Shown here in pieces: positions 43,455-55,123 of a stretch of DNA of 64,000 nucleotides (the first letter of the stretch is position 1; each line of letters starts with the position of its first letter). Origin of the DNA: Cryptomeria japonica (Eukaryota > Streptophyta > Pinopsida > Cupressales > Cupressaceae). The notes under the pieces are model-generated. The model saw only the letters and a list, made by a program, of their open reading frames with translations, had not been told where the DNA came from and ran no database searches. The position numbers and the translations under genes are program-made. The DNA lies in assembly GCF_030272615.1 (NCBI RefSeq), contig NC_081410.1, forward strand, positions 121,088,640 through 121,152,639, read 5' to 3'.

Positions 43455-45107
43455 GATAAACACAAGTTTGTTATATTAGAAGATTATGATGGAGGCTATG
43501 TTAGATTTGGTAATGATGCACCATGTCCAGTAAAAGGTAAAGGATCCATAACACTTCTTGATAATGCAAGATGCAATGATGTTTATTGGGTTGAAGGTTT
43601 GAAATACAATTTGATGAGTGTAGCACAACTAAACAACACAGGTTACCGAATAGAATTTCAGAAAGGAATTGTCAAAGTTCATGACAAGAATGGAAAGTTA
43701 GCTGCTACCGGGACACAAACAAAAGGTAACACATTTCACCTTGACTCAACTCGTAAAAATTGTTTGTATGCAAATATAGATGATACCTGGTTATGGCATA
43801 AAAGGTTTTGTCATGTCAATTTTGATAATCTGATCAAAATAAGCAAGAAGCATCGAGTAAGAGGTCTATCGAGTCTTGAGAAACCAGAGAATGCTATGTG
43901 CCGAGGATGCCAGATGGGTAAGATGACAAGATCAAGCTTTACAAGTAAGTCTTACACTTCTAAGGGAATTTTAGATCTAGTGCATACTGATCTTTGTGGT
44001 CCTATGAAAGTTCAAAGTTATTATGGTGATAAATATTTCATATTATTTATGGATGACTATTCAAGGATGGTGTCAGTAATGTTTTTAAAAGAAAAATCAG
44101 AAGTTTTTCAAATGTTTAAATGGTACAAGGCAAGAGTTGAAAATGAAACAGGAAGACAACTGAAATGTCTTAGATCAGATAGAGGAGGAGAGTTCACATA
44201 TGATGAGTTCAACTTATTTTGCAATGATCATGGTATTAAAAGACAAGTCTCTGCACCGAGAAATCCACAACAGAATGAAATAGCTAAGAGAAGAAACAGA
44301 TCTATTGTGGATTGTGCTAGAACACTGATGATTGAAAAGAAGGTGCCACAAACATTTTGGAGAGAAGCAATAAGCACAACAGTTTACACCTTGAACCGAG
44401 TCCAATTGAAGAAAGGTACTTTGAAGACACCATATGCAATCTGGTATGATAAGAAACCTAATGTAAGTTATTTTAAAATCTTTGGAAGTAGATGCTATGT
44501 TCACAAAGATGATAGAAATGGCAAGTTTGATCAGAAAAGTGAAGAAGGAACATTTCTAGGTTATTCTTCTAGAAGCAAAGCATTTAAATGTCTGATCAAA
44601 TCATCTAACAAAATAGTAGAAAGTGCAAATGTGAAAATTGATGAATTTGCAGAAAGAAATAATGAAGGAAATTCCAAGGAACCAGAGGACTATGATGAAT
44701 TTGTCTATGTTCAATCGAGAAGTCTTACCGAGAAGACTGTTGAAGAAAATGAAGAGAATATCCAGTTACCGAGTGATGAAGAAGATCATACAGAGCCTAC
44801 TGAGCCTGTATTAGCCAAGTATGTCAGAAGACACCATGCACCAAGTCAGATTATAGGAGATAAGGATGATCTAGTGATGACAAGGAACAAACTGAGACAT
44901 AACACATGTTTGATATCTGAATTTGAACCGAGAATAGTGAAAGAGGCATTTGTTAGTGAAGATTGGATAAATGATATGACAGAAGAGATTGATCAAATTA
45001 AGAAGAATGACACATGGACACTAATCCCAAGACCGAAGGACAAAAATGTAATTGGTACAAAGTGGATTTTCAGAAACAAGCTAAATGAAAAAGGAGAAGT
45101 CATTTGA
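43455..45107 (+). pseudogene. Copia protease end and integrase, broken
   Basis: After the stop the frame continues through NLMSVAQLNNTGY (end of the protease region) and the zinc-binding pre-integrase domain (HKRFCHVNFDNL, CRGCQMGKM). The integrase core shows the first Asp in VHTDLCGPM and the second in LRSDRGGEF. In place of the catalytic Glu the segment reads PQQNEIAKRRNR, where the family has an E before R. The third catalytic residue is therefore Lys. The C-terminal part contains FGSRCYVHKDD and FLGYSSRSKAFK. A long linker leads to the RT start WTLIPRPKDKNVIGTKW, ended by a TGA at 45105-45107 where Copia RT usually has Arg. Confidence 0.9.
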
Positions 45108-46460
45108 AACAAAGCCAGACTAGTTTGCAAAAGTTATGCTCAAGAAGAAGGAATTGATTATGGTGAAACTTTTGCACCTGTTGCTAGACTGGAAGGAGTA
45201 AGAACATTGTTGGCCTATGTTGCTTTCAAAAATTTCAAGGTATATCAAATGGATGTCAAATTTGCATTTCTGAATGGAATATTAGAAGAAGAAGTTTTTA
45301 TTGAACAACCTAAAGAATTTGCTGAAGACAATAATAAAGATTAGGTATGTAAATTGAACAAAGCTTTATATGGTTTGAAACAAGCGCCTAGAGCATGGTA
45401 TGAAATATTGCACTCTTATTTGATTAAGATTGGTTTTATAAGGACAAGTGAGAACAACAACATGTACATGAAGAATGATGAAAATGGAATACTAATCTCA
45501 GCCATATTTGTTGATGATATTATATTTTGTGGAAATGACTCTTTATGCAAAAACTTTAGAAATGAAAGGAGAAAAGAATTTGAGATGTCATTAATTGGTG
45601 AGATAAAGTATTTTATAGGTTTACAGATACTGCAAATGAAAAATGAGATTTTCATTACTCAATCCAAGTACATAAAGGAAATCTTGAAGAAATTTGGAAT
45701 GAAAGATTCAAAACCAGTAAGTACTCCTATGTCTACCAATTGTAAATTATCAAAGAATGATGAATTTGGATCTGTTGATGAGACACTTTACTGATCCATT
45801 ATTGGAAAGCTACAATATGTTGTTCACAACAGACCAGATATAGCACATTCAATAGGTATAGTTGCAAGATTCTCTGCAGATCCTAAGGAAACACACATGA
45901 CAACAATCAAAATAATTTTTATATACTTGAAAGGCACCGAGGATTATGGCTTAGTATATCAGAAAGAAAATGATTTTGATTTAAAAATTTATACTGATGC
46001 TGATTGGGCAGGCAACATTGATGACAAAAAAAGCACAAGTGGAGGAGCTTTCTTTTTAGGCGAAAGACTAGTGAGTTGGCTTAGCAAGAAACAAGGATGT
46101 GTTTCACAGTCAACAACAGAAGCTGGATACGTTGCTGCAACATTGAATTGTACCAACATTGCATGGACCAAACAACTGTTGGAAGGTATAAATGAGAAAG
46201 TTACCGAGCCAGTAACTATATTCTGTGACAATACTAGTGCCATTAATATTTCAAAAAATCATGTTATGCACTCTAAGACAAAGCACATCTCTATCAAATA
46301 TCATTATCTTAGAGAAGAAGCTCAAGAGAAGAAAGTGGTGTTGGAGTATGTTAGTACAAAGGAACAAATAGCAGATATCTTCACCAAGCCACTACCAAGG
46401 GACACTTTTGAATATCTCAGAAGTAAGTTAGGGGTCCTACCCCTATCTTCTACTCACTGA
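45108..46460 (+). pseudogene. Copia reverse transcriptase and RNase H, broken
   Basis: Continues in frame past the [20 protein letters not shown], the catalytic block [24 protein letters not shown] and the FVDD box (AIFVDDIIFCG). A TAG at about 45343 replaces the usual Trp before VCKLNKALYG, and a TGA at 45792 replaces the usual Arg before SIIGKLQYV. The RNase H part ([53 protein letters not shown]) runs to the TGA near 46460. The usual Glu-Ala-Glu-Tyr reads EAGY, so one catalytic Glu is lost. Confidence 0.9.
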
Positions 46461-46910
46461 CCGAGTTCGGTGAAAGCATCAATCCGATGACTCTATTGAA
46501 TATCTTTTAGGAGTTGATGCTGCATTACACACTTTAGGATGTTTTCTAAAGGTGTACAAGAATTATTACAGGAAATCTTACAGAGAATAGGAATTGAAGA
46601 CAAATGCTTTGACCGAGACTCAGTTGATACACAATAGCAAGAAATCACTTCTTACAGAAAGTAATTATGTTTTAGTTCTTTACTTTTGGCATTGTTGTCA
46701 AAGGGGGAGAAGACCTACAAAGGGGGACAAGACTAGAAGAAAGAAGACCTATCAGGGGAGAAGACTTGAAGAAAACTGAGCAGACTACATATTGGAAAGA
46801 AGACTGAAAAGAGGAGATGTCTAATGTGTGGGAGAGAGCATTTTAGCATTTCAGAATCACAGCTATCCGAATCTTTTAAAGGTCAAATCAATTGGTTTTG
46901 CCATCAATGC
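46461..46910 (+). other. Copia 3' untranslated region
   Basis: Non-coding stretch between the RNase H stop and the polypurine tract. It includes AAGGGGGACAAG- and AAGGGGGAGAAG-type purine runs. Confidence 0.6.
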
Positions 46911-46923
46911 CAAAGGGGGAGAT
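46911..46923 (+). promoter_or_regulatory. Polypurine tract of the nested Copia element
   Basis: CAAAGGGGGAGAT, directly before TGTTGGC of the 3' LTR. Confidence 0.85.
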
Positions 46924-48446
46924 TGTTGGCAATATTGCATTATAACAGACAATGAAAGATTGTTGGCATTTCATAAGGATATTGAGAAGGTTGTTGATGA
47001 TTATGGATATAACTGATTAAAGATGTTTACTATCTTGATATTATTATTTTGTCATTGATGTCAAGAAATTGATTTTCTAATTCAGTATGATGTTGCCATA
47101 TCTTGAGAAGTATGATATGAAGATTATAAAGATGTCGGTAAAAGACATAGGAAAGAATATGATGAATAAGGTATTCAATGGGCAACTAGTACTGAGTCAG
47201 ACAATGACAAGATCATGATGTTTTAGATTGTTTTAACATCATACATATGTTGTAAAATGTAAAGGTTAATACTATACTATGTTATCAACCCTAAGGAATC
47301 TAGTCGGTAAACCCTAAGGTTATCGCTATCCGTTAATGAAGGCGGAATGTCTACCGAGTGAAGTTTAGTATTCACCGAGTTATAACCGAGTTGTTACTGA
47401 GTTGTAACTGAGCTATAACATAATGCATCAAATGTTTACATGCGTTATTTAATGAAGAAAGTTGATGAGCTGGAACTGATCAATGATTGGTGAGTCATGG
47501 AAGAAGTTTGTTAACGAATCTAAGGCAATGAAAAGTCGACATGAAGATCTACAGCTTAGATTGAACTGCAATACCCTGGTACAAGTTCTAAGAAATGTAT
47601 GCAAGTTCCAAGGCGGGGTAAAACATTTTTAGATCGAAAGATGCATTGAACCTGGACAAGATCGAAGATCTGATGGCTATGATTGATCATGGGAAATGTG
47701 ATCAAGGAGATTAAGCGGTTACCTAATTGTTTATAAATAGGAAATTGTTGATAAACAATGCATGCAGGCAAGTGTATGCACAAAGATGCTACATAGTGAT
47801 TACCGAGCATAGAAGCTTGAAGACCTGTTTGAATAACAGAGTATAGAAGCCCAATAGGTAGACAAGATTAGTTCTATGTCTAGATTATATTGAACAAATA
47901 GGAATTTGCTTTAGCATTTTAGATGTGAAGTTGCAGATAGATTTTTATTACTGTTATTTTGTGAAAGTGATAGAAAATCTCTTAACCGAGTGGAATTAAC
48001 AGTCTTATTTGTAAAACCCTCTAGCAAGGTGACATTCTGATTGAGTGTTTGAAATCCTTTAACAAAATCACTTCTAACAAGGTGAAGATCCTAACAGATC
48101 TGAGGGAAATCCCTTAACCGGGTCACATCTAGCAATGTGTTTGTAATCTTTAACAGGATTTGCTTTTAATTGAGCATACTCTAGAAGAGTATATTTCTTA
48201 ATGGGTCCGAAATCCCACAGTGGTTTTTCCCTATTTGGGTTTCCACGTTAAATCTGGTGTTATGAGGTTTATGATGTTTATATGCTTTTGAGTTTGTATG
48301 TTTGACAATTTTGGTTATATTATCGATATATATGTTACCGAGGTTGAATTTGATATTTTTATGGATGATTAAGTTTGTATGATTCACCCCCCCTCTCATC
48401 TTGTTGGCTATTGGATCTATATTTATATTAAGTATCAGAACTATCA
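46924..48446 (+). repeat. 3' LTR of the nested Copia element
   Basis: 1523 bp. It differs from the 5' LTR by scattered transitions and an extra GAGTTGTTACTGAGTTGTAA-type segment near 47387. Followed by AGTCC. Confidence 0.95.
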
Positions 48447-48653
48447 AGTCCACCATCCACCACATCTTATCTCAATCTACCAGCTTCCCTTCCAACTCTC
48501 ACATCTATCATTCCTCTCCCACTTCCTAACACCATCAAAAACCTTTCATCCATTAAGATCGTCCACCCACAATCCCCATCACAACTCCTATCATCATTCA
48601 CACTCAAGCTAAGAAACCTCTCACTATTCCACCCAGTCCATCCACCCAGTTCA

Positions 48654-49447
48654 TTGAGCCTTCCATCATTCCATCCACTCTATTTATCCCATCTGCAAAA
48701 CTCCTCGTCCTTCCATCCACTCCAGCTATACCAATTGAAGAACCTCTCGTCCTTCCATCCACTCCAGCTATACCAATTGAAGAACCTCTCGTCCTTCCAT
48801 CCACTCCATCTCCCAATTGAAGAGCCTCTCATCCTTCCATCCACTCCATCTCTCCCAGTTGAAGAACCTCTCATCCTTCCATCCACTCCATCTACCCAAA
48901 TCACTGAATCTCCCATCCTTCCATCCATTCCATCTGAAGAGTCTACCCACTCACCTCTTGTCACACCATCCACACCAATCCCCTCATGCCAAGATCTTGT
49001 TCCAGAGCATGTTCAAAGCATTATTTATCCAAGTCTTGAGATCCTACCATTCCATCTTCATCTCAAGACCCCTTATCATCCCCTCTTCCAAGTCAAGATC
49101 CTATCATTCCATTTCCTCTATCTCAAGACCCCTTATCATCCCCTCTTCCAAGTCAAGATCCTACCATTCCATCCCCTCCTTCTCAAGAATCCCTATCATC
49201 CCTTATTCCAAGTCAAGATCCTCCCATCCCATATACTCCACCTCTTGATCCTCCATTTCCTCCTATCCAAACCATCCCACCAGCATCACCTTATCCCCTT
49301 GGTTCGCTTACATTCATTCATGGCAGTTCACTCGCAGGAGAAGAACATCTCATATACACCACCCATTCTCCTCCATCTGATAAAGGACTCACATATTGTT
49401 ACTTGGAGAACAAGTATCCTACTTTACATAAAATGCTCAAAAAATGA
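48654..49447 (+). pseudogene. PSTP-repeat ORF, right arm
   Basis: Mirror copy of 34541-35185. A 42-bp minisatellite encodes the 14-residue unit IPIEEPLVLPSTPA in its natural frame. Then come SQDP(L/T)-type repeats and an end reading KYPTLHKMLKK-stop. Frameshifts between repeat units move the natural frame. The protein is extremely Pro/Ser/Thr-rich, so low complexity limits any functional call. Confidence 0.55.
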
Positions 49448-49998
49448 ACTATCAAGGAAAAAGCTTAGGCCTACATGAGCAAGGTACTTTGGAGCCCATC
49501 CATGTCAAAGCACATCCTGGATCTCATGGTCTTGTTTACATATCCCAAGGCACTTCAAATAAAAATGTTGGTACAACTAATGCAAAATCCAAGTATACTT
49601 ACAAACACACCATTGCATCTCCCCATCATTCCTCCAAATTATTTATTGCCATCCCTCGTCTTCCATCATATAAAGATAAAACAACCATCCATTTCCCTCC
49701 TTCATCCTCTAAATCCATTTTGGGTCCCTATATTTCAAAATCTACCTTCATATATCCCCCACATGCTAAATCCATTTTGGGCCCTTACATCCCAAAATCC
49801 CCTCCATCTTTTCCTACTCATCCCTCCATACACAAATCCACTATCTCCATCACCCATCATAAACATCCCATTCCTTTCATTCCTAGTCAGGATCAACAAA
49901 GGCACATGTCCTCACATTCCATCCAACATCCTACCTTCATCACTTCACCCATATTCCCTCCATCTCCTACCTTCACACACTCCTTCCAAGGCTACTAG
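49444..49998 (+). pseudogene. G-patch-like ORF, right arm
   Basis: Starts MNYQGKSLGLHEQGTLEPI, followed by HPGSHGLVYISQG: the G-patch pattern of small and hydrophobic residues (GKxLGLHEQG, PI, HGLxY). A Lys/Pro/Ser-rich part follows with KSILGPYISKS and KSILGPYIPKS. As in the left arm, the start overlaps the upstream stop by ATGA within AAAAAATGA. A further KSILGPYVQK-type repeat lies in a separate frame at 50165-50452. Confidence 0.6.
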
Positions 49999-51564
49999 CA
50001 AAATTTTGGATGCCAAATAAAAAATGCATAGAGCTAAACATCCACAACAATATAAAGATGACCATGTACACTCAAAAAGACATGTTCCAACAATGCAAAA
50101 GCTGATACAAAAATGAAATGAATACCAAAGGTCACAAAGGTCCACTAAAGAAAAAGCAAAAACAATGTGGATTCCAAAGCAAAAAGAAGCAGTGCATCCA
50201 AAAGAAAACTCTCTAGTGGCATCCAAAGTTGCTAGTCCACTAGCTAAACATTCTCCCCCTCCATCTCCTAAATCTATTTTGGGTCCCTATGTCCAAAAGC
50301 TAACTATCATAATGTCTCCATCATATTCACATTTTCCATCCATCTCTCCTCTGCTCATCTCACATCCTTCACAACATGTGCCAGTGTTGGTCCTGACAAC
50401 ATCCCCCCATCATACTCACTTTCCCTCTTTCCATCCAAACACTTGCCACTAATGTATCCCTTAAATTCCCCATCAAAACCATCTAATCCAAGCCTTTACA
50501 TAATCCAATCCTTCCTAATAATGTTGTACCAACATCTAGTGATCACTCCAAATGGGATCTTACTACCTTGATATTGAACTTAATGCTTGAGTCCTCCATC
50601 CATTTATCCTCATCCATATCCATCCATATTTTTCCTCCAAAAATCTGAAAATTCCAAAAAATCAGGAAACTCCAAAAAAAAAAAAAGAGAAAAAGAGTAA
50701 AGAGAAAAAAATTCGTCCAGTGGTGAAAAATTGGCAAACAAGCGCCTTGGACAAGTATCGTGATGAAAACTTGGCAAACAGGTGTCATGTGGAATTCCCC
50801 TCATCCGTCTCTCTGCACTTGGGGGCAAACTCTTCTGCATATCTGGCCATTTCCTTCTCCATTCCATCTGCCTACCATATCTATCATATCCCATCCATTT
50901 CACTTCCTCCATCCTCCTTGGTTCTTGATGAAAAGAAGAGGCCATTGTGTATACATGCTTTGGACACCTCTTGGCTTCCACTTCCGTAACACACTTTTCC
51001 TTCATAGTCTGTATCCACCCATCACCCTATCTTCCATCTGCTTCCCTCATCTTCCTATCCTCTTGCCAGTCATCTTATCTTATCCATCCATCCACCAATT
51101 CCTTATCTTCCCGTTTCTTCATCCCTTCATTTGTAACCTGATCCATCCACCTATCCTTATCTCCTCATTCCTCCATCTCTTCATACATCACTTGATCCTC
51201 CACCAATCGTTATCTCCTAGTTCCTCCATCCCTTTATCCATAACTTGGTTCCTCTCCCAATCCTCATCTACCTCCATCCCTTCGTCCCTCATCCATTCAT
51301 CTCTCAACCACATCCACAATGCTTCCATCTCCAAATCCTTTTCATCTTATCCTCCATCCCTCCATCCCTTCGTCCCTCATCGATTCATCTCCCAACCACA
51401 TCCACAATGCTTCCATCTCTGAATCCTTTTCATCCTATCCTTCATCCTTTCATCCCTTCGCTCGTATCATTCCATCGCCTCTTTCATCTTCTGTCCTTGT
51501 CATCTAGCTCTAGGCTTCCCCCACACAATCCAATGTCCTCCATCCCTTCGTACATTTTTGGTTC
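49999..51564 (+). other. Low-complexity C/T-rich region of the right arm
   Basis: Dominated by TTCCATCC and CATCCATCC-type repeats. Long frames here (Ser/Pro/His-rich) are products of the repeats. Repeated segments around TTGGCAAACA and CTTGGCAAAC lie at 50723-50783. The mirror is 32.6-33.9 kb. Confidence 0.55.
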
Positions 51565-51965
51565 CTCTCCTTGTCCTTTTGGAGAGATCGCTATCCCGTC
51601 ACAATAGGAAAGCATTCCTGCCGCCCAGTTTTGGGCGAGATCGCTATCCTACCACGACGGGAAAGCGTTCTCACCCCTCATTCCCCCCCCCTTTCCTCAG
51701 GCGAGATTGCTTTCTCTCCATGGCAAGAAAGTGATCCCGCTGCGTCCCCTTTGGGTGGGATCGCCTTCCCGCCATGACGAGAAAGAGATCATACCCCTGT
51801 CTCTTTGGTGGAGATAGCTCTCTCGCCATGACGGGAAAGAACTCATGCTGCCCTTCCTGGTGGCGAGACCACTTTCACGGCGGGAAAATGATGTCGCCAC
51901 CTCTTCGTTTCGGCGGGACCGCATTCCTGCTACGGCGAGAATGCAATCCCACTCATCCCCTTTTC
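51565..51965 (+). repeat. GC-rich palindromic minisatellite, right arm only
   Basis: About six to seven degenerate ~60-bp units of the form GGCGAGATCGCTATCC ... CCACGACGGGAAAGCG, each an imperfect palindrome. The equivalent position of the left arm (near 32.6 kb) has only a short unrelated stretch. Confidence 0.8.
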
Positions 51966-53242
51966 CCCCCAAACAATATTTTTTTTCTTCCAATCATCAA
52001 AACCACTCGGTCGGTTTTGAAACCCTCCCTCTCAATCTGCCATCATGTACAGAATCTTATCCATCTACTATCCAAGGTCACATGTTAAACAAATCATCCA
52101 ATCATATCCTTGGTCTTGTTCCCAGCCTTGTTGCACGCCTTGATCGCAATCCACTCATCATCGTCAAGATGCATCCTTCACAATCATCATCATCAATCTC
52201 TCATCGCTTTTCCTCTTGACGGGGGCAACATTATGCCTATCCCTGGGTCTTCTTCCATCATCCATAGTTCTTGTACATCTTGTATATAGGTTTCGCTGTA
52301 CATAGGCGACCGTCGCTCCTATCCTTCGAGATCATATCCTATCAGCTAGTTCTTCAAATCATCCTAGAGCATCTTTGTCATCATGATAGTATTAAATCCA
52401 TTTTTCCATCCCATAAAAAAAGCTTTTCTCCTGGTGTTGTTTTGAGATGTATCCTTCTGACCAACACCCATCATCAGTCTGCGTAGGATGTATCCTTCCT
52501 CAAGTCAGACATCATCCAATCCTAATCCACTCAATCATCCTTTTGGCAAAAGATATCTCAGACACTTGTGTTGGCTTTGATTCTTTTTTATCTTTGTTTA
52601 TCTTTTTAATCCCCTTGAGTCTTGTTTCCTCTTGGTCACCACGATCCTTTATATCATGGTGCGCTGGGAATAACATGGCTCAGGATGTGATCTTGTTGCT
52701 TTTGGTTTTGCTTGGCATGTCTTTTGGACATGACTCTTATTATACCCTCACGAGGTCTTTGTTATCTTATGTTACATTGGGGCATATCTGCTGGTTGTGG
52801 TCATTTTAGCATCGTTTCCTGCAGGGTCTTTGTAACTCTGTGTGGTGCTAGGTCGACCCGTGTGTCTATTTATATGTGTCAATCCATGCATTGGTTGTGA
52901 AATTCCACCCTAGCTCCTTATACCTCAGTGACACACATACAATGCTAAATCAAAATAAGTGCTCACTACATGGCATCCTATTTCACAGTTTCTTGCGCTC
53001 CATGACCATATCATCCATTGCATTTGCATTATCTCCTCTTCTCGTGCTTCTAGTTTTCTATCCTGTCCATTGGGGCAATGTTTCTTTCGAGAGGCTGTCT
53101 GATTCCTTTTTCCCCGTGCACCCTCTCGAGTGGGCATCTCTAACCATTCCTTCATCCGCTTGGGGCATTTTCTTACTCCCCTTCTTTCTTCCCTCGCAAG
53201 TGTCTTATTGTCTTCGCATCGACGCTATTCTAGCGCCACCAC

Positions 53243-53256
53243 GAAGAGGAGCAAAA
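53243..53256 (+). promoter_or_regulatory. Polypurine tract, right arm
   Basis: GAAGAGGAGCAAAA directly before TGTAGACAC of the LTR. Confidence 0.82.
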
Positions 53257-55118
53257 TGTAGACACTTAAATTTGGTTAGTCAATTTAATGAATTTTATTT
53301 GCCTTAGCCATTTAATTAATTAAATATCTTAGTTAATTAGCCCATCCCTTGAATTAATTAATCCCCTTAATTAATTAATTAATTCTTAATTAATTGATTT
53401 CCTTATCTCCATTCAAATAATTAATTAATCATCTAAATTAGCCACATGTCTCCTACATTCTAACCAACTAACCTAACCCCCCATCTAACTATCCCCTTAT
53501 CCTTACCCTTGGGTTCTAACTACCCTATCCTCCCTAACCAACCTTATCCCTTCTAACCTCCTCCCACATGTGTGTGCACATCCCAACCAATTCCAAATTT
53601 GGGGAAAGTATCCTATTTTGGGTGGCCTTTACCAAAATGGGTATGTGTCCTTAGGGACACATGCCACTCTTTCTATTTTTGGGTGGCTTTGCCCAAAATA
53701 GACATGTCATTCCTTTTCCATCTAGTTGAGCCAGTTGTTCTTTTTTTGGAGGACAAGTGTCTCATCTTCACCTCCCCTTCCCTTCCTCATCTTGCCTATT
53801 TAATCCCTCCATTTTTAGACCAAATCCTCTCGGATCCACTTTCACTCAACCATATCGTCACTTTGCCGAAGTTATCACTCATCATTCATCATTTTGCATC
53901 AACATCATGGAGCAATATCGAGCATCTGAAGCTACGTCATGAGCACACATCCAATCGCAGAATAATCAAATTAAAGCGGGAATTATGGTTTGCATTGTTT
54001 ATCATTTTGTTCCCCGTTTAAGTTTTACCATTCTAATCTTGAGGTGTTATGTATTGTGTTTGCTTGATTAATTAGCTCGCTTTTTAGTCCTTAGTATTTG
54101 CATGCACATTTTTCATCGCACATTTTCTCCCCTTCCAATCCCTTTGAATTAATTAATTAATAATTAATTAATCCCCCTTTTATCCTATCCTATTAATTAA
54201 ATTCTAACTAATTAATCCCCTTTTCATCCTATCCTATTAATTAATTTCTAATTGACTAATTCCTAATTAATTAATGCTCCCTTTCCAATCCCCTTTAATT
54301 GATTAATCCTAAATTAATTAATTACCCTCCCCCATTTAAATAATTAATTAATTATTTAAATTAGTCATGTGTCTCCTACATTCTACCCAACTTCTAACCT
54401 AACCCCCATATAACCTATCCCCTTATCCTTACCCTTGGGTTCTAACTACCCTATCCTCCCTAACCAACCTTATCCTATCCCTTCTAACCTCCTCCCACAT
54501 GTGTGTGCACATTCTAACTAATTTTCCTATTTATTAGGAAGATGTTCCTTTATTTGGGTGGTTATTCCCCAAATAGACATGTTTCCTTGAGGACACATGT
54601 CATTCCTTCCTAAAACGTGTCCCTTCTTTGGGACACTTGTCTTTTCCCTTTGAGCCACTTGTCCTCTCAAAGTGCAGAATCTTCTTCCACTTGGCTCTCT
54701 TTGGCATGCCACTTGTCCTTCTTTAGGACAAGTGTTGCATTCTCTCATCCCCTCTCCTTCCTCTCATCTCCTATTTAATCCCCCTCATTTTAGACCAAAT
54801 GATCTACTTTCACTCAACCGTATCGTCACTTTGCCAAAATTATCACTCAGTTCACACTTCATCTTTTATCACTCATCATTCATCATTTTGCATCAGCATC
54901 ATGGAGCAATATCGAGCATTTGAAGCTATGTCATGAGCACACATCCAATCGTGGAATAATCAAATTAAAGCAGGAATTATGGTTTGCATTGTTTGTCATT
55001 TTGTTCTTCGTTTTAGTTTTACCATTCTAATCTTGAGGTGTATGATGTATTGTGTTTGCTTGATTAATTAGCTTGCTTTTTAGTCCTTAGTATTCACGCA
55101 CACATGTTTCATCGCACA
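53257..55118 (+). repeat. Right LTR of the palindromic element, with internal duplication
   Basis: The first copy runs 53257-54122 and ends CATCGCACA. A second, 5'-truncated LTR copy (54123-55118) follows at once and ends with the same CATCGCACA. Shared blocks include CATGTGTGTGCACAT, TTAGACCAAAT, CATCATGGAGCAATATCGAG and GGTTTGCATTGTTT. The second end carries the TTTAC target copy. Confidence 0.82.
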
Positions 55119-55123
55119 TTTAC

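Larger units (their letters stand above)
40717..48446 (+). mobile_element. Full-length Copia retrotransposon nested in the right arm
   Basis: LTRs at 40717-42210 (1494 bp) and 46924-48446 (1523 bp) start TGTTGGCAATATTG and end AACTATCA. The target duplication AGTCC is perfect (40712-40716 and 48447-48451). The internal order is PBS, gag, protease, integrase, RT, RNase H, PPT, which is Copia order. The LTRs are about 97% alike by eye, so it is younger than its host. Several stops make it non-autonomous. Confidence 0.97.
38158..53256 (+). repeat. Right arm of the giant inverted repeat (interrupted)
   Basis: Reverse complement of 31349-38030, plus a 7.7-kb nested Copia element (40717-48446) and a GC-rich minisatellite at 51565-51965 that the left arm lacks. 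Confidence 0.9.
30886..55118. mobile_element. Giant palindromic LTR-retrotransposon insertion (head-to-head dimer)
   Basis: Both ends are the 3' end of the same LTR, in opposite orientation: TGTGCAATAAA at 30886, and TTTCATCGCACA ending at 55118. Identical 5-mers TTTAC flank it (30881-30885 and 55119-55123). From an axis near 38.09 kb the same internal sequence runs outward on both sides: acidic ORF, PSTP repeat ORF, G-patch ORF, low-complexity region, PPT, LTR. Example mirror pairs are 37729/38455, 37010/39178, 34544/49444 and 31349/53256. The arms are roughly 90% identical by eye near the axis. Without the nested Copia it is about 16.5 kb. No 5' LTR, RT or integrase was found in either arm. 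The shared duplication suggests one integration event. Confidence 0.85.

Noticed and set aside
30886-55118. Two independent insertions of the same family in opposite orientation
   Set aside because: Neither copy has a 5' LTR or its own inner target duplication, and the outer 5-mers are identical. A chance match of 5 bp remains possible in AT-rich DNA, so this is rejected with moderate, not full, confidence.
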